A DNA stretch of 64,000 bases, from contig NZ_JABEQD010000013.1 of NCBI RefSeq assembly GCF_014174395.1, positions 1-64,000 on the forward strand, in the 5' to 3' direction. This stretch comes from Gluconacetobacter aggeris (GTDB taxonomy: Bacteria > Pseudomonadota > Alphaproteobacteria > Acetobacterales > Acetobacteraceae). Positions 26,974 through 35,821 of the stretch are shown here, piece by piece; the first letter of the stretch is position 1, and each line of letters opens with the position of its first letter. The notes under the pieces were generated by a model. That model saw only the letters and a list, made by a program, of their open reading frames with translations. It did not search any database and was not told the DNA's origin. Position numbers and translations under genes: made by a program.

Positions 26974-28182
26974 TCAGACGACGAGTTCGGGATCGGCCGC
27001 CGAACCGAAGAACTCGTAGCGGATCTGCGCGGCCGGCAATTCCGCCTCCCGCAGGGTGCCCACCATGTCCCGCATGAACGCGTCGGGGCCACAGACATAA
27101 TAGGTTGCGCCCCGGTCGAGCGTCTCACGCAGCCAGCCCGTGCTGATCCGTCCGGCATGCCGCGTCACACCCGCTCCGCCATCGTGCGCGGACAGATCCG
27201 CATGGGCGAAGAAGAAATCCGCCGCCAGCATGCCACGCGCGGCCAGGTGGCACACTTCGGGAACGAACGCCGCCGTCTCCGGCGTGTCCGAACCATGCAC
27301 ATAACGCACCGGCCGCCCGGCATTCCCTGCCAGTTCCGCCAGCATCGAGATGGCGGGCGTCAGCCCCACGCCGGCCGTCAGCAGCACCACCGCGCCCTTC
27401 GCCGTCTCGTCCAGCACGAAATCGCCCGCCGGATTGGCGACCAGAAGCTCCGCACCTTCCTGCACATGGTCCTGCAGCCACGGCGACACCACGCCCCCAT
27501 CCGCACGCCGGACACTGATCCGGTAGTGATCCGCGCCGGGCGCCGAGGAAATGCTGTAGTTGCGGCGCTGCGTTCCATGACCGGGCACGTCCAGCTTGAA
27601 GCTGAGATACTGCCCCGCCTTGTGCCGCACGATCACGCCGCCATCCGCCGGCACCAGTTCGAACGAAACGATCGCGGGTGTTTCCTGTTTCCGCGCACGG
27701 ACACGGAACGCGCGCCAGCCCGTCCAGCCACCCGGCGCCGCTTCATGCGCGTCATAGATCTGCTTCTCGCGGCCGATCAGGATGTCGGCCAGGAACCAGT
27801 ACGCCTTGCCCCACGCATCCAGGATGTCCGGCGTCGCGGCATCGCCCAGCACATGCGCGATAGCCCCCAGCAGGGCTTCGGCCACGTACGGATAATGCTC
27901 CGGCAGGATATTCAGGCCGACATGCTTCTCCGCGATGCGCTCGACCATCCCGCCCAGCGCGCCCAGCCTGTCGATATGTTCGGCATAGGCCAGCACCGCC
28001 AGCGCCAGCGCCTTGGGCTGCTCGCCATCGCGCTGATGGGACATGTTGAACAGGTCGCGGATTTGCGGGTGCGCCAGCAGGCGCTTGTACATTTCCGTCG
28101 TGATGTCCACGCCATGCGCCTTCAGCGCCGGAACGGTGGCACGAATGATCGCACGGGTCGTCTCGTCAAGAGGAGCGGACAT
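26974..28182 (-). CDS. hmp: Flavohemoglobin (nitric oxide dioxygenase)
   Basis: 402 residues when started at ATG 28182, where the globin domain begins (MSAPLDETTRAIIRATVPAL). Longer frames read through the operator. It oxidises NO to nitrate with O2 and NAD(P)H. Residues ~1-140 are the haem globin (FNMSHQRDGEQPKALALAV; proximal-His region IAEKHVGLNILPEHYPYV). The FAD-binding domain has the RRNYSISSAPG motif, and the NAD domain has LLTAGVGLTPAISML and the terminal YYVCGPDAFMRDMV. It is divergent from nsrR across a 23-bp palindrome and is followed by the DUF488 gene. Confidence 0.95.
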   Translation of the reverse strand: MSAPLDETTRAIIRATVPALKAHGVDITTEMYKRLLAHPQIRDLFNMSHQRDGEQPKALALAVLAYAEHIDRLGALGGMVERIAEKHVGLNILPEHYPYVAEALLGAIAHVLGDAATPDILDAWGKAYWFLADILIGREKQIYDAHEAAPGGWTGWRAFRVRARKQETPAIVSFELVPADGGVIVRHKAGQYLSFKLDVPGHGTQRRNYSISSAPGADHYRISVRRADGGVVSPWLQDHVQEGAELLVANPAGDFVLDETAKGAVVLLTAGVGLTPAISMLAELAGNAGRPVRYVHGSDTPETAAFVPEVCHLAARGMLAADFFFAHADLSAHDGGAGVTRHAGRISTGWLRETLDRGATYYVCGPDAFMRDMVGTLREAELPAAQIRYEFFGSAADPELVV

Positions 28183-28195
28183 GGCTCGATCCTTT

Positions 28196-28218
28196 AAGGT
28201 GTATTTTACATATACCTT
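28196..28218. promoter_or_regulatory. Predicted NsrR operator between hmp and nsrR
   Basis: A 23-base imperfect palindrome, AAGGTGTATTT-T-ACATATACCTT, in which 9 of 11 base pairs match. It resembles the known NsrR motif (AAGATGYATTT dyads). It lies 13 bases upstream of the hmp start and 45 bases upstream of the nsrR start, so one site could repress hmp and autoregulate nsrR. Confidence 0.7.
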
Positions 28219-28263
28219 TTCGGGCACATTGGAAAACCTGTCAAGAACGCGCATCTTCCGACC

Positions 28264-28707
28264 ATGAAATTGACGCTGCAAACCGACTATGCACTTCGCG
28301 CATTGATTTATCTCGGCAGCCGGACCGAACGCCTGTCTTCGATCCGCGAGATCGCGGAAGCCTACGCCATTTCGGAAGCGCATATGGTCAAGGTGATCCA
28401 CCGGCTGGGCATGGGCGGCTTCATCGACACCATCCGCGGCCGCAATGGCGGCATCCGGCTCGGCCGCCCCGCCGCCGACATCAATATCGGCGCCGTCGTG
28501 CGCTATATGGAAGACGACATGGCCCTTCTGGCCTGCATGGGCGAAAACGCGGACACCGATCCACGCGCCCAATGCCTGCTGATGCCCGCCTGCCGCCTGC
28601 GCGGCGTTCTGGGCGAGGCGTTACGGGCCATGACCGACGTCCTGGACCGCTACACGCTCGCCGAGATGATCACCCCCTTCGAAATCAGCCGGCTCGGCAG
28701 CCCCTGA
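28264..28707 (+). CDS. nsrR: Rrf2-family NO-sensing repressor NsrR
   Basis: A 147-residue Rrf2 winged-helix regulator. The DNA-binding part is MKLTLQTDYALRALIYLGSR with recognition helix ISEAHMVKVIHRLGMGGFI and the wing IRGRNGGIRLGRP. Three cysteines (LACMGENADTDPRAQCLLMP, then AC) match the spacing of the [Fe-S] ligands of NsrR. That cluster is destroyed by NO, which releases the DNA. Divergence from hmp and the shared palindrome support the name over other Rrf2 types such as IscR. Confidence 0.9.
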   Translation: MKLTLQTDYALRALIYLGSRTERLSSIREIAEAYAISEAHMVKVIHRLGMGGFIDTIRGRNGGIRLGRPAADINIGAVVRYMEDDMALLACMGENADTDPRAQCLLMPACRLRGVLGEALRAMTDVLDRYTLAEMITPFEISRLGSP

Positions 28708-28775
28708 CCCCAAACAAGCGGTTTCCAAAGGCACCGCCCTTGGCGGGGGTGCGGGGCAGAGCCCCGCGAAACAGC

Positions 28776-29327
28776 CTACTTCAACCGCGCCGCAATCTCC
28801 GCGACCCGCCTGCCGTAACGCTCGGCGGTGACCAGATCGCCCCGATGCACCTCATCCGCCCCGGCATCGGCGGGCGAGCGCGCCAGCAATCCGACCGACC
28901 CACCCAGATTGTTCGGATCGTCCGACGTCGCGGCCTTGGTGTTGGACGGCGGAACGCCCAGGCTGACCCAGATCCCGCCATGCTGCGACGCCAGCGTCTG
29001 CAAGGTGATCAGCGCCACCTGCTTGTCGCCGTTCGGGCTGGCCGAATTGGTAAAGCCGCCGAACACCTTGTCCTGCCACCCGCGCGTGAACCAGACCTTT
29101 GAGGTCGCATCGGCAAATTTCTTGAACTGCCAGCTCACGTTGCCCATGTAGGTCGGCGCGCCGAAAATGATGGCATCCGCCGCGTTCAACGTGGCCCAGT
29201 CCGCCTCGGTGATATCGCCGTTCGCATCGATCGCGATGATCTGTGCATCGGCGCCGCGCGCCACATGCTCGGCAACCGTCTTCGTGTGGCCATAGCCCGA
29301 ATGATAGATAACGACAGTCTTGCTCAT
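28776..29327 (-). CDS. Flavodoxin-like NAD(P)H:quinone oxidoreductase (WrbA type)
   Basis: A 183-residue FMN-binding flavodoxin-fold protein. ATG 29327 (MSKTVVIYHSGYGHTKTVAE) is chosen because the phosphate-binding loop YHSGYGHT follows at once and AGGGAA precedes it by 8 bases. Other marks are ADAIIFGAPTYMGNVSWQFK and WQDKVFGGFTNSASPNGDK, which bind the flavin ring. Two-electron reduction of quinones or nitroaromatics is the expected chemistry. The divergent HxlR regulator and the palindrome between them suggest induction by an electrophile or oxidant. Confidence 0.85.
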   Translation of the reverse strand: MSKTVVIYHSGYGHTKTVAEHVARGADAQIIAIDANGDITEADWATLNAADAIIFGAPTYMGNVSWQFKKFADATSKVWFTRGWQDKVFGGFTNSASPNGDKQVALITLQTLASQHGGIWVSLGVPPSNTKAATSDDPNNLGGSVGLLARSPADAGADEVHRGDLVTAERYGRRVAEIAARLK

Positions 29328-29368
29328 GTCTCGTTCCCTCGCGGTGACGCGGATTGGAGTCGCCTTCA

Positions 29369-29391
29369 CCTGGTTTCATATTGAAACCAGG
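29369..29391. promoter_or_regulatory. Perfect palindrome between the flavodoxin and HxlR genes
   Basis: Ten-base arms (CCTGGTTTCA / TGAAACCAGG) match perfectly around a TAT centre. The site lies 41 bases upstream of the flavodoxin start and 57 upstream of the regulator start. A dimeric winged-helix regulator such as the adjacent HxlR protein would be expected to bind it and control both genes. Confidence 0.65.
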
Positions 29392-29448
29392 TTTCGATTC
29401 CTGATACGAACCCGCGCGACAGCCAGCAAGAAGGCACTTTTTCGAAAC

Positions 29449-29859
29449 ATGGTTACGCCGAGGAAACCGCCCCTCACGCCGGATGCCTCCGGCTTCAACG
29501 TCTACGCCCGCGAATGCCCCGCCCGCATGGTGCTGGACCGCATCGGCGACAAATGGGCGCTGCTGGTGCTCGACCGCCTGCGCCACGACGCGGCACGCTT
29601 CAACGCCATCCGGCGCGACATCGGCGGCATTTCCCAGAAAGTCCTCTCTCAGGTGCTCAAAAACCTCGAACGCGACGGGCTGGTACTGCGCACGGTTCAC
29701 GCCACCGTCCCTGTCGCCGTCACCTACAGCCTCACCCCGCTGGGTGAAACCCTGACGCAGGCTGCTGCCAGCCTGATCCACTGGGCCGAGAGCCATATGG
29801 CGCAGATCCAGCACGCCCAGCGCCTGTACGACGATCGCCTGGCCGCCACGTCTCTCTGA
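29449..29859 (+). CDS. HxlR-family transcriptional regulator
   Basis: 136 residues from ATG 29449. A longer frame starts at 29320 but would run through the operator. The HxlR fold is clear: CPARMVLDRIGDKWALLVLDRL at the start (one conserved Cys, the redox-sensing residue in YodB/QorR-type members), FNAIRRDIGGISQKVLSQVL as recognition helix, then LERDGLVLRTVHATVPVAVTY and SLTPLGETL. Divergent from a quinone-reductase-like flavodoxin, an arrangement known for quinone- or aldehyde-responsive HxlR proteins. Confidence 0.88.
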   Translation: MVTPRKPPLTPDASGFNVYARECPARMVLDRIGDKWALLVLDRLRHDAARFNAIRRDIGGISQKVLSQVLKNLERDGLVLRTVHATVPVAVTYSLTPLGETLTQAAASLIHWAESHMAQIQHAQRLYDDRLAATSL

Positions 29860-29869
29860 CCGGCCGCCC

Positions 29870-30775
29870 TTACGTCGGCACCGTCGCCCGCACCTGCTCG
29901 CGCACCGTCTCCACGAAGCGCCGCAGCAGCGGCGTCGGCGGCTCGGGCCGCGTCGCCACCGCCAGTGTCGCGCGCGGCGCGGTCCCGGCAATCGGGCGAA
30001 ACACCGCCCCACCGGCATGGATCTGGTCCAGGCTGGCCGGCACGATCGACACCCCCAGCCCCGCCGCCACCAGCGGCACCGCCGCCATGATCTGCGGTGC
30101 CTCCTGTCCCAGTTGCGGGGTAAAGCCCGCATTCTGGCACGCCGCCAGGATGGCGTCGAAAAAGCCCGGCCCCAGCGCACGCGGAAACAGGATCAGCGGA
30201 TCGCGCGCCACATCCTGCAACGCCACGGTCGCCTGACCGGCGGCCGGATGCCCGACCGGCACCGCCAGCAGCGTCGGCTCCTCGAACAATGTCTCGATCG
30301 TGAACGCCCCGCCCGGTGCCGGCGGGCGGATAATCGCCACATCGATCGTCCGCTCCGTCAGCGCCGCACACAGCGCGGGGGTATTGCTCTCCTCCATCGT
30401 GATCACCGCATGCGGCAGCGCCAGCCGCAACTGACGGATCGCCGCCGGAATCAACGGCAGCAGCGACACCGCCCCCGCCAGCCCCACCCGCAGGCTGCCC
30501 CGCTCGCCACGCCCCAGCCCGGTCGCCACATCCACGAATTCCTGCCGCATCTGCAACAGGATACGTGCCCGCTTCACCAGTTCGGCCCCCGCCTCCGTCG
30601 GCACCGCCCCCTGCCGCGAGCGCACGAACAGTTTCAGCCCCAACGCCTGCTCCAGCGCACGGATCTGCTGGCTCAGCGGCGGCTGTTCCATGTGCAGCGC
30701 CCGTGCCGCATGCGTGAAGCTGCCATGCTCGGCAATCGCAGCAACGTAGCGCAGATGGCGGAATTCAATATTCAT
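29870..30775 (-). CDS. LysR-family regulator divergent from pdc
   Basis: 301 residues from ATG 30775, where the helix-turn-helix starts (MNIEFRHLRYVAAIAEHGSF, then AARALHMEQPPLSQQIRALE). The effector-binding domain follows (LRVGLAGAVSLLPLIPAAIR, IIRPPAP, VAAGLGVSIVPASL). The 124-base gap to pyruvate decarboxylase on the other strand contains a TATG/CATA dyad. LysR proteins usually control the divergent gene, so regulation of pdc is a reasonable inference. The effector is unknown. Confidence 0.88.
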   Translation of the reverse strand: MNIEFRHLRYVAAIAEHGSFTHAARALHMEQPPLSQQIRALEQALGLKLFVRSRQGAVPTEAGAELVKRARILLQMRQEFVDVATGLGRGERGSLRVGLAGAVSLLPLIPAAIRQLRLALPHAVITMEESNTPALCAALTERTIDVAIIRPPAPGGAFTIETLFEEPTLLAVPVGHPAAGQATVALQDVARDPLILFPRALGPGFFDAILAACQNAGFTPQLGQEAPQIMAAVPLVAAGLGVSIVPASLDQIHAGGAVFRPIAGTAPRATLAVATRPEPPTPLLRRFVETVREQVRATVPT

Positions 30776-30784
30776 ATCTGAAAC

Positions 30785-30808
30785 ATATGGATAACGTTGT
30801 TCGCATAT
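30785..30808. promoter_or_regulatory. Candidate LysR-type binding site in the LysR/pdc gap
   Basis: ATATG and CATAT are exact complements 14 bases apart, ten bases upstream of the LysR start and about 92 upstream of pdc. The arrangement fits the interrupted dyads bound by LysR proteins, but the arms are short. Confidence 0.35.
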
Positions 30809-30899
30809 ATTGGACAGAAGAATTTTCGGCTTCCAGTCTGCCCCCCACGCAGCCGGGACGAACGGGTCGCCCCGGGAACCCACCGGGGGAGTCACCATC

Positions 30900-32576
30900 A
30901 TGACCACCACAGTCGGCCAATATCTTTCCGCCCGCCTCGGCCAGATCGGCCTGAAGCACCATTTCGCCGTCGCCGGCGATTTCAACCTCATCCTGCTCGA
31001 CGAACTGCTGGCGGAAGGCTCCACCAGGCAGATCTATAGCTGCAACGAACTGAATTGCGGCTACAGCGCCGAGGGCTACGGCCGCGCCAACGGTGCCGCC
31101 GCCATGGTCGTCACCTTCAGCGTCGGCGCCCTCTCCGCCATGAACGCCATCGGCAGCGCCTACGCCGAGAACGTGCCGGTGATCCTGATTTCCGGCGCCC
31201 CCAACACCAACGATCATGGCTCGGGCCACCTGCTGCACCACACGCTGGGCAACACCAATTACGGCTACCAGGCCGAGATGATGCGCCACATCACCTGTGC
31301 CGCCGAGGTGATCTTCTCCGCCGAGAACGCCCCGCACCAGATCGACAACGCCATCCGCACCGCCCTGCGCGAACGCAAGCCCGCCTATATCGAAATCCCC
31401 TGCAACCTCGCCAACGCCGCCTGCCCCGCCCCCGGCCCCGTCAGCAGCCTGCTGTCCGAACCCGCCGCCGACCAGGCCAGCCTGGACGCCGCGCTGGAAG
31501 AAACCGGCCGCTTCCTCTACGCCCGCGACAAGGTAGTCCTGCTGGTCGGCAGCCGCATGCGCGCCTCCGGCATCATCGACCTCCTGCCCGCCCTCGCCGA
31601 CCGCATGGGCTGCGCGGTCACGGTGATGGCCGCCGCCAAGGGCTTCTTCCCCGAAGACCACCCCGCCTATCGCGGCGTCTACTGGGGCGAAGTCAGCTCC
31701 CCCGGCGCGCAGGACCTCGTCGAGGGCGCCGACGGCATCCTCTGCCTCGGCCCGATCTTCAACGACTACGCCACCGTCGGCTGGCGCGCCACGCTACGTC
31801 CCGAAGACACGCTGCTGGCCGACCTGCACGGCATCACCGTCAACGGCCGCGTCTTCGAAGGCTTCTCCATCCGCCAATATGTCGAGGCCCTCACCGCCCG
31901 CGCCCCCCGCCGCGCCGGCTCCGCCGAAACCCCACGCCAGCCCCAGCCCACCATCCCCACGGCAGCCCGCGACGCCCGCCTGAGCAACGACGAAATGGCC
32001 CGCCAGATCAACGCCCTGGTCGACAGCAACACCACGCTCACGGCCGAAACCGGCGATAGCTGGTTCAACGCCGTCCGCATGACCCTGCCCGGCGGCGCCA
32101 AGGTCGAAAGCGAGATGCAGTGGGGCAGCATCGGCTGGTCGGTCCCCGCCGCCCTCGGCGGCGCGCTGGCCGCCCCCGACCGCCGCCACGTCCTGATGGT
32201 CGGCGACGGCTCCTTCCAGCTCACCGCGCAGGAAGTCGCGCAGATGGTGCGCTACGAACTGCCGATCATCATCTTCCTCGTGAACAATCACGGCTACGTC
32301 ATCGAAATCAAGATCCACGACGGCCCCTACAACTACATCAAGAACTGGGACTACGCCGGCCTCATCGCCGCCTTCAACGCCCAGGACGGACACGGCCTGG
32401 GCCTCCGCGCCACCACCGCCGGCGAACTAGCGGGCGCCATCGAACAGGCCAAAGCCAATACAAACGGCCCCACCCTGATCGAATGCGACCTGGACCGCAC
32501 CGACTGCACCGAAACCCTGGTCAAATGGGGCACCAAAGTCGCCGCCGCCAACGGCCGCCCGCCGAAAGTGAACTGA
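30900..32576 (+). CDS. pdc: Pyruvate decarboxylase
   Basis: 558 residues from ATG 30900, with GGGGGA nine bases upstream. It decarboxylates pyruvate to acetaldehyde, rare in bacteria but typical of acetic acid bacteria and Zymomonas, and the start [20 protein letters not shown] is characteristic. The N-terminal ThDP glutamate region is [20 protein letters not shown]. The catalytic HH pair lies in GHLLHHTLG. The ThDP/Mg motif is [15 protein letters not shown]...NNHGYVIE. In these bacteria acetaldehyde goes on to acetate through aldehyde dehydrogenase. Divergent LysR regulator upstream, terminator hairpin eight bases after the stop. Confidence 0.96.
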   Translation: MTTTVGQYLSARLGQIGLKHHFAVAGDFNLILLDELLAEGSTRQIYSCNELNCGYSAEGYGRANGAAAMVVTFSVGALSAMNAIGSAYAENVPVILISGAPNTNDHGSGHLLHHTLGNTNYGYQAEMMRHITCAAEVIFSAENAPHQIDNAIRTALRERKPAYIEIPCNLANAACPAPGPVSSLLSEPAADQASLDAALEETGRFLYARDKVVLLVGSRMRASGIIDLLPALADRMGCAVTVMAAAKGFFPEDHPAYRGVYWGEVSSPGAQDLVEGADGILCLGPIFNDYATVGWRATLRPEDTLLADLHGITVNGRVFEGFSIRQYVEALTARAPRRAGSAETPRQPQPTIPTAARDARLSNDEMARQINALVDSNTTLTAETGDSWFNAVRMTLPGGAKVESEMQWGSIGWSVPAALGGALAAPDRRHVLMVGDGSFQLTAQEVAQMVRYELPIIIFLVNNHGYVIEIKIHDGPYNYIKNWDYAGLIAAFNAQDGHGLGLRATTAGELAGAIEQAKANTNGPTLIECDLDRTDCTETLVKWGTKVAAANGRPPKVN

Positions 32577-32584
32577 AAGAGACT

Positions 32585-32608
32585 CTTCTTTTTCTGAAGA
32601 AAAAGAAG
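32585..32608 (+). terminator. Terminator hairpin after pdc (half copy C of the two-hairpin repeat)
   Basis: CTTCTTTTTC-TGAA-GAAAAAGAAG is a perfect 10-base stem, followed by CAAAAAGACTTTGATCCGTTGG. This is one side of the two-hairpin element at 15320 and 41705. The other side is missing here. A weak resemblance (CAAAAACGAACAA near 35916) is found only on the far side of the AT-rich island. Confidence 0.7.
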
Positions 32609-32705
32609 CAAAAAGACTTTGATCCGTTGGCCTCTGGCGGATTGTTCGGTCAGGCTCTCAGAGTCTTCGAAGATGCCGGTTGAGAAAATGCCGGCGACCT
32701 GTCAT

Positions 32706-32857
32706 GGAATTTTCATCAAACTAAGAGTCGAGTCTTGGCTGAAGTTAAGTCCTTGGCTGTAGCGCGCGCACCGGCGCCGATCCTGACCCCGTTGCGCGCG
32801 CTACAGCCAAGGGCTTAACGTTCCCTGAGGCTCTACTTTCAATTGGATGAAAATTCC
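32706..32857. repeat. Nested long inverted repeat upstream of the NYN-NACHT operon
   Basis: The outer arms GGAATTTTCATC (32706-32717) and GATGAAAATTCC (32846-32857) are exact complements. Inside them, 27-base arms at 32744-32770 and 32793-32819 match at 26 of 27 positions around a 22-base loop. The one mismatch would be a G-U pair in RNA. The structure ends 16 bases before the ribosome binding site of the first island gene. It fills most of the 306-base gap after pdc, which otherwise shows no gene. It could be an operator, an attenuator or a mobile-element end. Confidence 0.75.
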
Positions 32858-32882
32858 CGAGCAGGTCAATATCAGGAGATAA

Positions 32883-33524
32883 TTGTTGAATCGACCATTA
32901 CGTCGGGTCGGACTATTCCTCGATTGGAATAGCCAGATTCTCGCTACACCGCCAGCTATCGAGAATAACCCAATAGATCGCTGTCACTTCGCTCTCAAGA
33001 CAGTTGGGAAAAAGGTAACGAAATTATTGTGCGCATTGGACGAAGTTAGCGTATTCCGTGTTAGAATACGCCTATACCATGGATGGACAATGGGTACGAC
33101 TCAAACAGAGAACCGCCGCGCATTTTGCGCAATTCCAGAATATTTGACTCCAGACGACATCTTTCCGTCTGCTCGAGTGTTAGCATTATCCGATATAGAG
33201 TTTGGCGATCGGCTAATCGATGCACTTCAAGAACGAGAGATCTCCCCTTGGCATATACATCTTCCCAACACCTTACGACGACAGAGGGGAGATTCCCCAC
33301 CAGTAGAGAAGATGGTTGATACCGCACTCGCCTCGGATTTATTGACATGGGCACGTTATGAGCCAAAATCGATTGCTCTCGTATTTTCGGGCGACGACGA
33401 TATCGTACCACCCGTTTTTGTAGCGGAATCTTGGATGAAGCCTTTGGGAGGCTTGGTCCTGTTGATACGTCCTCCCGCGCGGGCAAGCAGTCGTTACCTA
33501 TCTCTTGAGGGGCTATTAGCATGA
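32883..33524 (+). CDS. NYN/PIN-like nuclease domain protein (predicted defence effector)
   Basis: A 213-residue AT-rich gene. The start is TTG at 32883 or 32886. AGGAG at 32874-32878 favours the second, and no ATG precedes the first motif. The fold marks of NYN (LabA/DUF88, PIN-like) nucleases are visible: VGLFLDWNSQ near the N-terminus (D14, N16), VEKMVDTALASDLL (D146, D152), and ALVFSGDDDIVPPV (D171-D173). These acidic residues form the metal site of PIN/NYN ribonucleases. The gene overlaps the NACHT-type NTPase gene by 4 bases, so the two are translationally coupled. I infer an RNA-degrading effector controlled by the partner; the target is unknown. Confidence 0.75.
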   Translation: MLNRPLRRVGLFLDWNSQILATPPAIENNPIDRCHFALKTVGKKVTKLLCALDEVSVFRVRIRLYHGWTMGTTQTENRRAFCAIPEYLTPDDIFPSARVLALSDIEFGDRLIDALQEREISPWHIHLPNTLRRQRGDSPPVEKMVDTALASDLLTWARYEPKSIALVFSGDDDIVPPVFVAESWMKPLGGLVLLIRPPARASSRYLSLEGLLA

Positions 33525-35749
33525 GTAAGGCGGATACACACGAGCGATCAACGCTAATTGCCAACGATCTCGCGGCTTTTGCCGATATTGGCACGGAGGC
33601 TCCCTCGATAGAACCACATCCTACTGGCTCTGTTGTTAGATTTGTTCGCCACGGAGATCTGACAGAAATTCAGATTTCTAATAATAACGAAGCTCTGATC
33701 GAAACATGGGCAGACGAGACGGTTAAGCATGCAAATATACGCGCTCTCCTTGCATCCGGCAGATACGGAAATTTGCGCGATTGGGCAAGTAAACAATCTG
33801 CTTTCTTGGATCAAGAAGATGCTGATTCGCGCAGTTTAATCGCAGTATTAGGTTTTCTCAATGACGACTTCACATCTGCAAATGAAAATGACATTGATGA
33901 ATTACTTTGTAAAAAGCATAAAATCGATTCAACGAGATTACTCCTAATTGATGGTCCGGCCGGAATTGGAAAGACACAGTTCATTCTTTCTTTATCAAAA
34001 AGCAGATCAAAAAATTATATAAACAATAGACGCCCCCTAATTCTCCACATCCAAAGCCGGGGTCGAACTCTTTCTTATTTATATGATATGATGGCTTTTA
34101 GTTTACAAAGAATGAGAGTTTATGTTACTTTTGATCAGGCTCCCATTTTAGCAAAACATGGATTGATTACTCTTGCAATCGATGGATTTGACGAACTGGC
34201 AGATCCTGACGGATATGGCAATGCGTGGGCGCAAGTTAGTGATCTGATCGAAGCCCTAAGGGGTTCCGGGAGCATCATCCTCGCAGGGCGCGAAACATTC
34301 ATCGGTCGCGATCGTGTGCTTAAGGATATATCAAGCCTTCGAGACGATAAAGATGAAATAAATGTTCTAACTCTTCAGCCTCCGTCTAAATCGGTAGCGA
34401 TCCGGTGGCTTTCTGAACAAGGCTGGAGCGACACCCAGATTTCGTCCATTGAAGACTATTTGGAACCGAATTCGCTCGCGTTGCGACCATTTTTTCTACG
34501 GACGCTTGCGAATCCAGAGATTGCAGAGAGTCTCTCTAATAGCGCCGCTATTAGCGTACTGTCCATCCTCATGGAAGCAATGATTGAACGGGAAGTCGGT
34601 AAGTTTGGCGATGCCATTGAACGAGTTCTGACCGCCTCCGAGCGCCGACATTACATAATCTCTCTCCTAGGAGAGGCCGCCCGCGATATGGCGGAGTCTA
34701 ACAACTCTTCGATCAGTGACGCAACGCTATCGTGGCTTGTTGACGTCGCCCTACCTAAAGATATCGACGAATCATTAGTCCGCATATTGAAGGCTCGCAG
34801 TCATGCCTTGGCTTTTTTTACGAACGATGATCGTCGTGGATATCGGAAATTCTATCATGATAAATTTTATGAATATTTTTTAAGCATTTCTGCCATTGAT
34901 ATGATCACCTCAGGTCAGACCGGACGAATGTTAAGTAGAAATATTTTAGCTTCGAGTTTTTTAGAGACGTTTGGTGATGTCATAAGCAGTGGAGTCCAAG
35001 AGGAAAGAATATCAAAATTTTGCAATCAAGTAGTCGACATGTTTTCAAACTATCCTCCTGTTGATCGCACGAAAAAGAACCTTGGTGCTCTTATTTTAGC
35101 GTCTCTTGCAGTCGCAGAGTTTCACGATAATTTTGGAATTTCAAGTATAGATCTCGATGAATGCAGAATAGCAGGAACTGCTTCTGGAGGAGTTATAAGA
35201 GATTCATTTATAAGTCAGCTTGATTGCCGAGGAGCAAATTTAGCCGCCGTCAGTTTTGACAATTCCAATATACTATCGTTAATCGCAGACCGTGACACAG
35301 TACTACCCGAACTTTTTCCCAATCCTCAGATAATTCGCGACGTTAGCAAAGGCACCGAGACTCTATTTACGCCAGAAGCGCGTGAAGCATGGGTTCGTAG
35401 TCATCTTGAAAGCCCCCCCATTGAAGAGGTTGCCCTACTTCCCCATGCACTCCGGCAGCATCCTGCGGTCAAACTTCTTCAAAGAGCATGTCGTATGCGC
35501 CAATATTGGCTCAGAAGGGGCGACGATATATACGCGGCCAGAATTCTAGATGATCCCTGGTGGCCTACTATTGAAGAAATTTTATCTGAGAGCGAACTTA
35601 TCAAGATAGAAGTTCGACAGGCATCAGGAACAGATGCCCGCTTTCTTCATATACGACAAGCGGAAGAAATACTATCAGAAAACAAGAACGACCCTACAGT
35701 CGTGTATTTCTACCAAAATCTATGCGCTAGATTATTATCACTCGTATAA
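33521..35749 (+). CDS. NACHT/STAND-type P-loop NTPase (predicted defence sensor)
   Basis: 742 residues, AT-rich. Residues 1-~130 are of unknown fold. The NTPase has Walker A GPAGIGKT (145-152), Walker B with the NACHT-style acidic extension LAIDGFDELAD (DGFDE, 221-225) and a sensor-like ILAGRET (~253-259). FYHDKFYEYFLSISA near residue 450 matches the typical end of a NACHT helical domain. The remainder is a probable sensing region; a short pentapeptide-like stretch (LDECRIAGTASGG, SFISQLDCRGANLAAVSF) is the only recognisable part. There is no transmembrane helix. STAND NTPases oligomerise on sensing a ligand and switch on an effector. Coupling to a NYN nuclease gene suggests abortive-infection-type immunity, which is inference. 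Confidence 0.75.
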   Translation: MSKADTHERSTLIANDLAAFADIGTEAPSIEPHPTGSVVRFVRHGDLTEIQISNNNEALIETWADETVKHANIRALLASGRYGNLRDWASKQSAFLDQEDADSRSLIAVLGFLNDDFTSANENDIDELLCKKHKIDSTRLLLIDGPAGIGKTQFILSLSKSRSKNYINNRRPLILHIQSRGRTLSYLYDMMAFSLQRMRVYVTFDQAPILAKHGLITLAIDGFDELADPDGYGNAWAQVSDLIEALRGSGSIILAGRETFIGRDRVLKDISSLRDDKDEINVLTLQPPSKSVAIRWLSEQGWSDTQISSIEDYLEPNSLALRPFFLRTLANPEIAESLSNSAAISVLSILMEAMIEREVGKFGDAIERVLTASERRHYIISLLGEAARDMAESNNSSISDATLSWLVDVALPKDIDESLVRILKARSHALAFFTNDDRRGYRKFYHDKFYEYFLSISAIDMITSGQTGRMLSRNILASSFLETFGDVISSGVQEERISKFCNQVVDMFSNYPPVDRTKKNLGALILASLAVAEFHDNFGISSIDLDECRIAGTASGGVIRDSFISQLDCRGANLAAVSFDNSNILSLIADRDTVLPELFPNPQIIRDVSKGTETLFTPEAREAWVRSHLESPPIEEVALLPHALRQHPAVKLLQRACRMRQYWLRRGDDIYAARILDDPWWPTIEEILSESELIKIEVRQASGTDARFLHIRQAEEILSENKNDPTVVYFYQNLCARLLSLV

Positions 35750-35774
35750 ATTCAATGAAAGTAGGATAAAATTT

Positions 35775-35821
35775 TGGACAGTCAGCCTTTCGAAGGAGCG
35801 ATTCGAAAGGCTGACTGTCCA
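35775..35821 (+). terminator. 20-bp perfect hairpin after the NACHT gene
   Basis: Arms 35775-35794 and 35802-35821 are exact complements (TGGACAGTCAGCC ... GGCTGACTGTCCA) around the 7-base loop GGAGCGA. The hairpin begins 25 bases after the stop, and only ATTTCCCCC follows instead of a U tract. Termination is likely, but the stem is long enough to be the end of a mobile element. A second small inverted repeat (GGTGGTGAAAG...CCACCATCACC) lies near 35885-35909. Confidence 0.6.
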
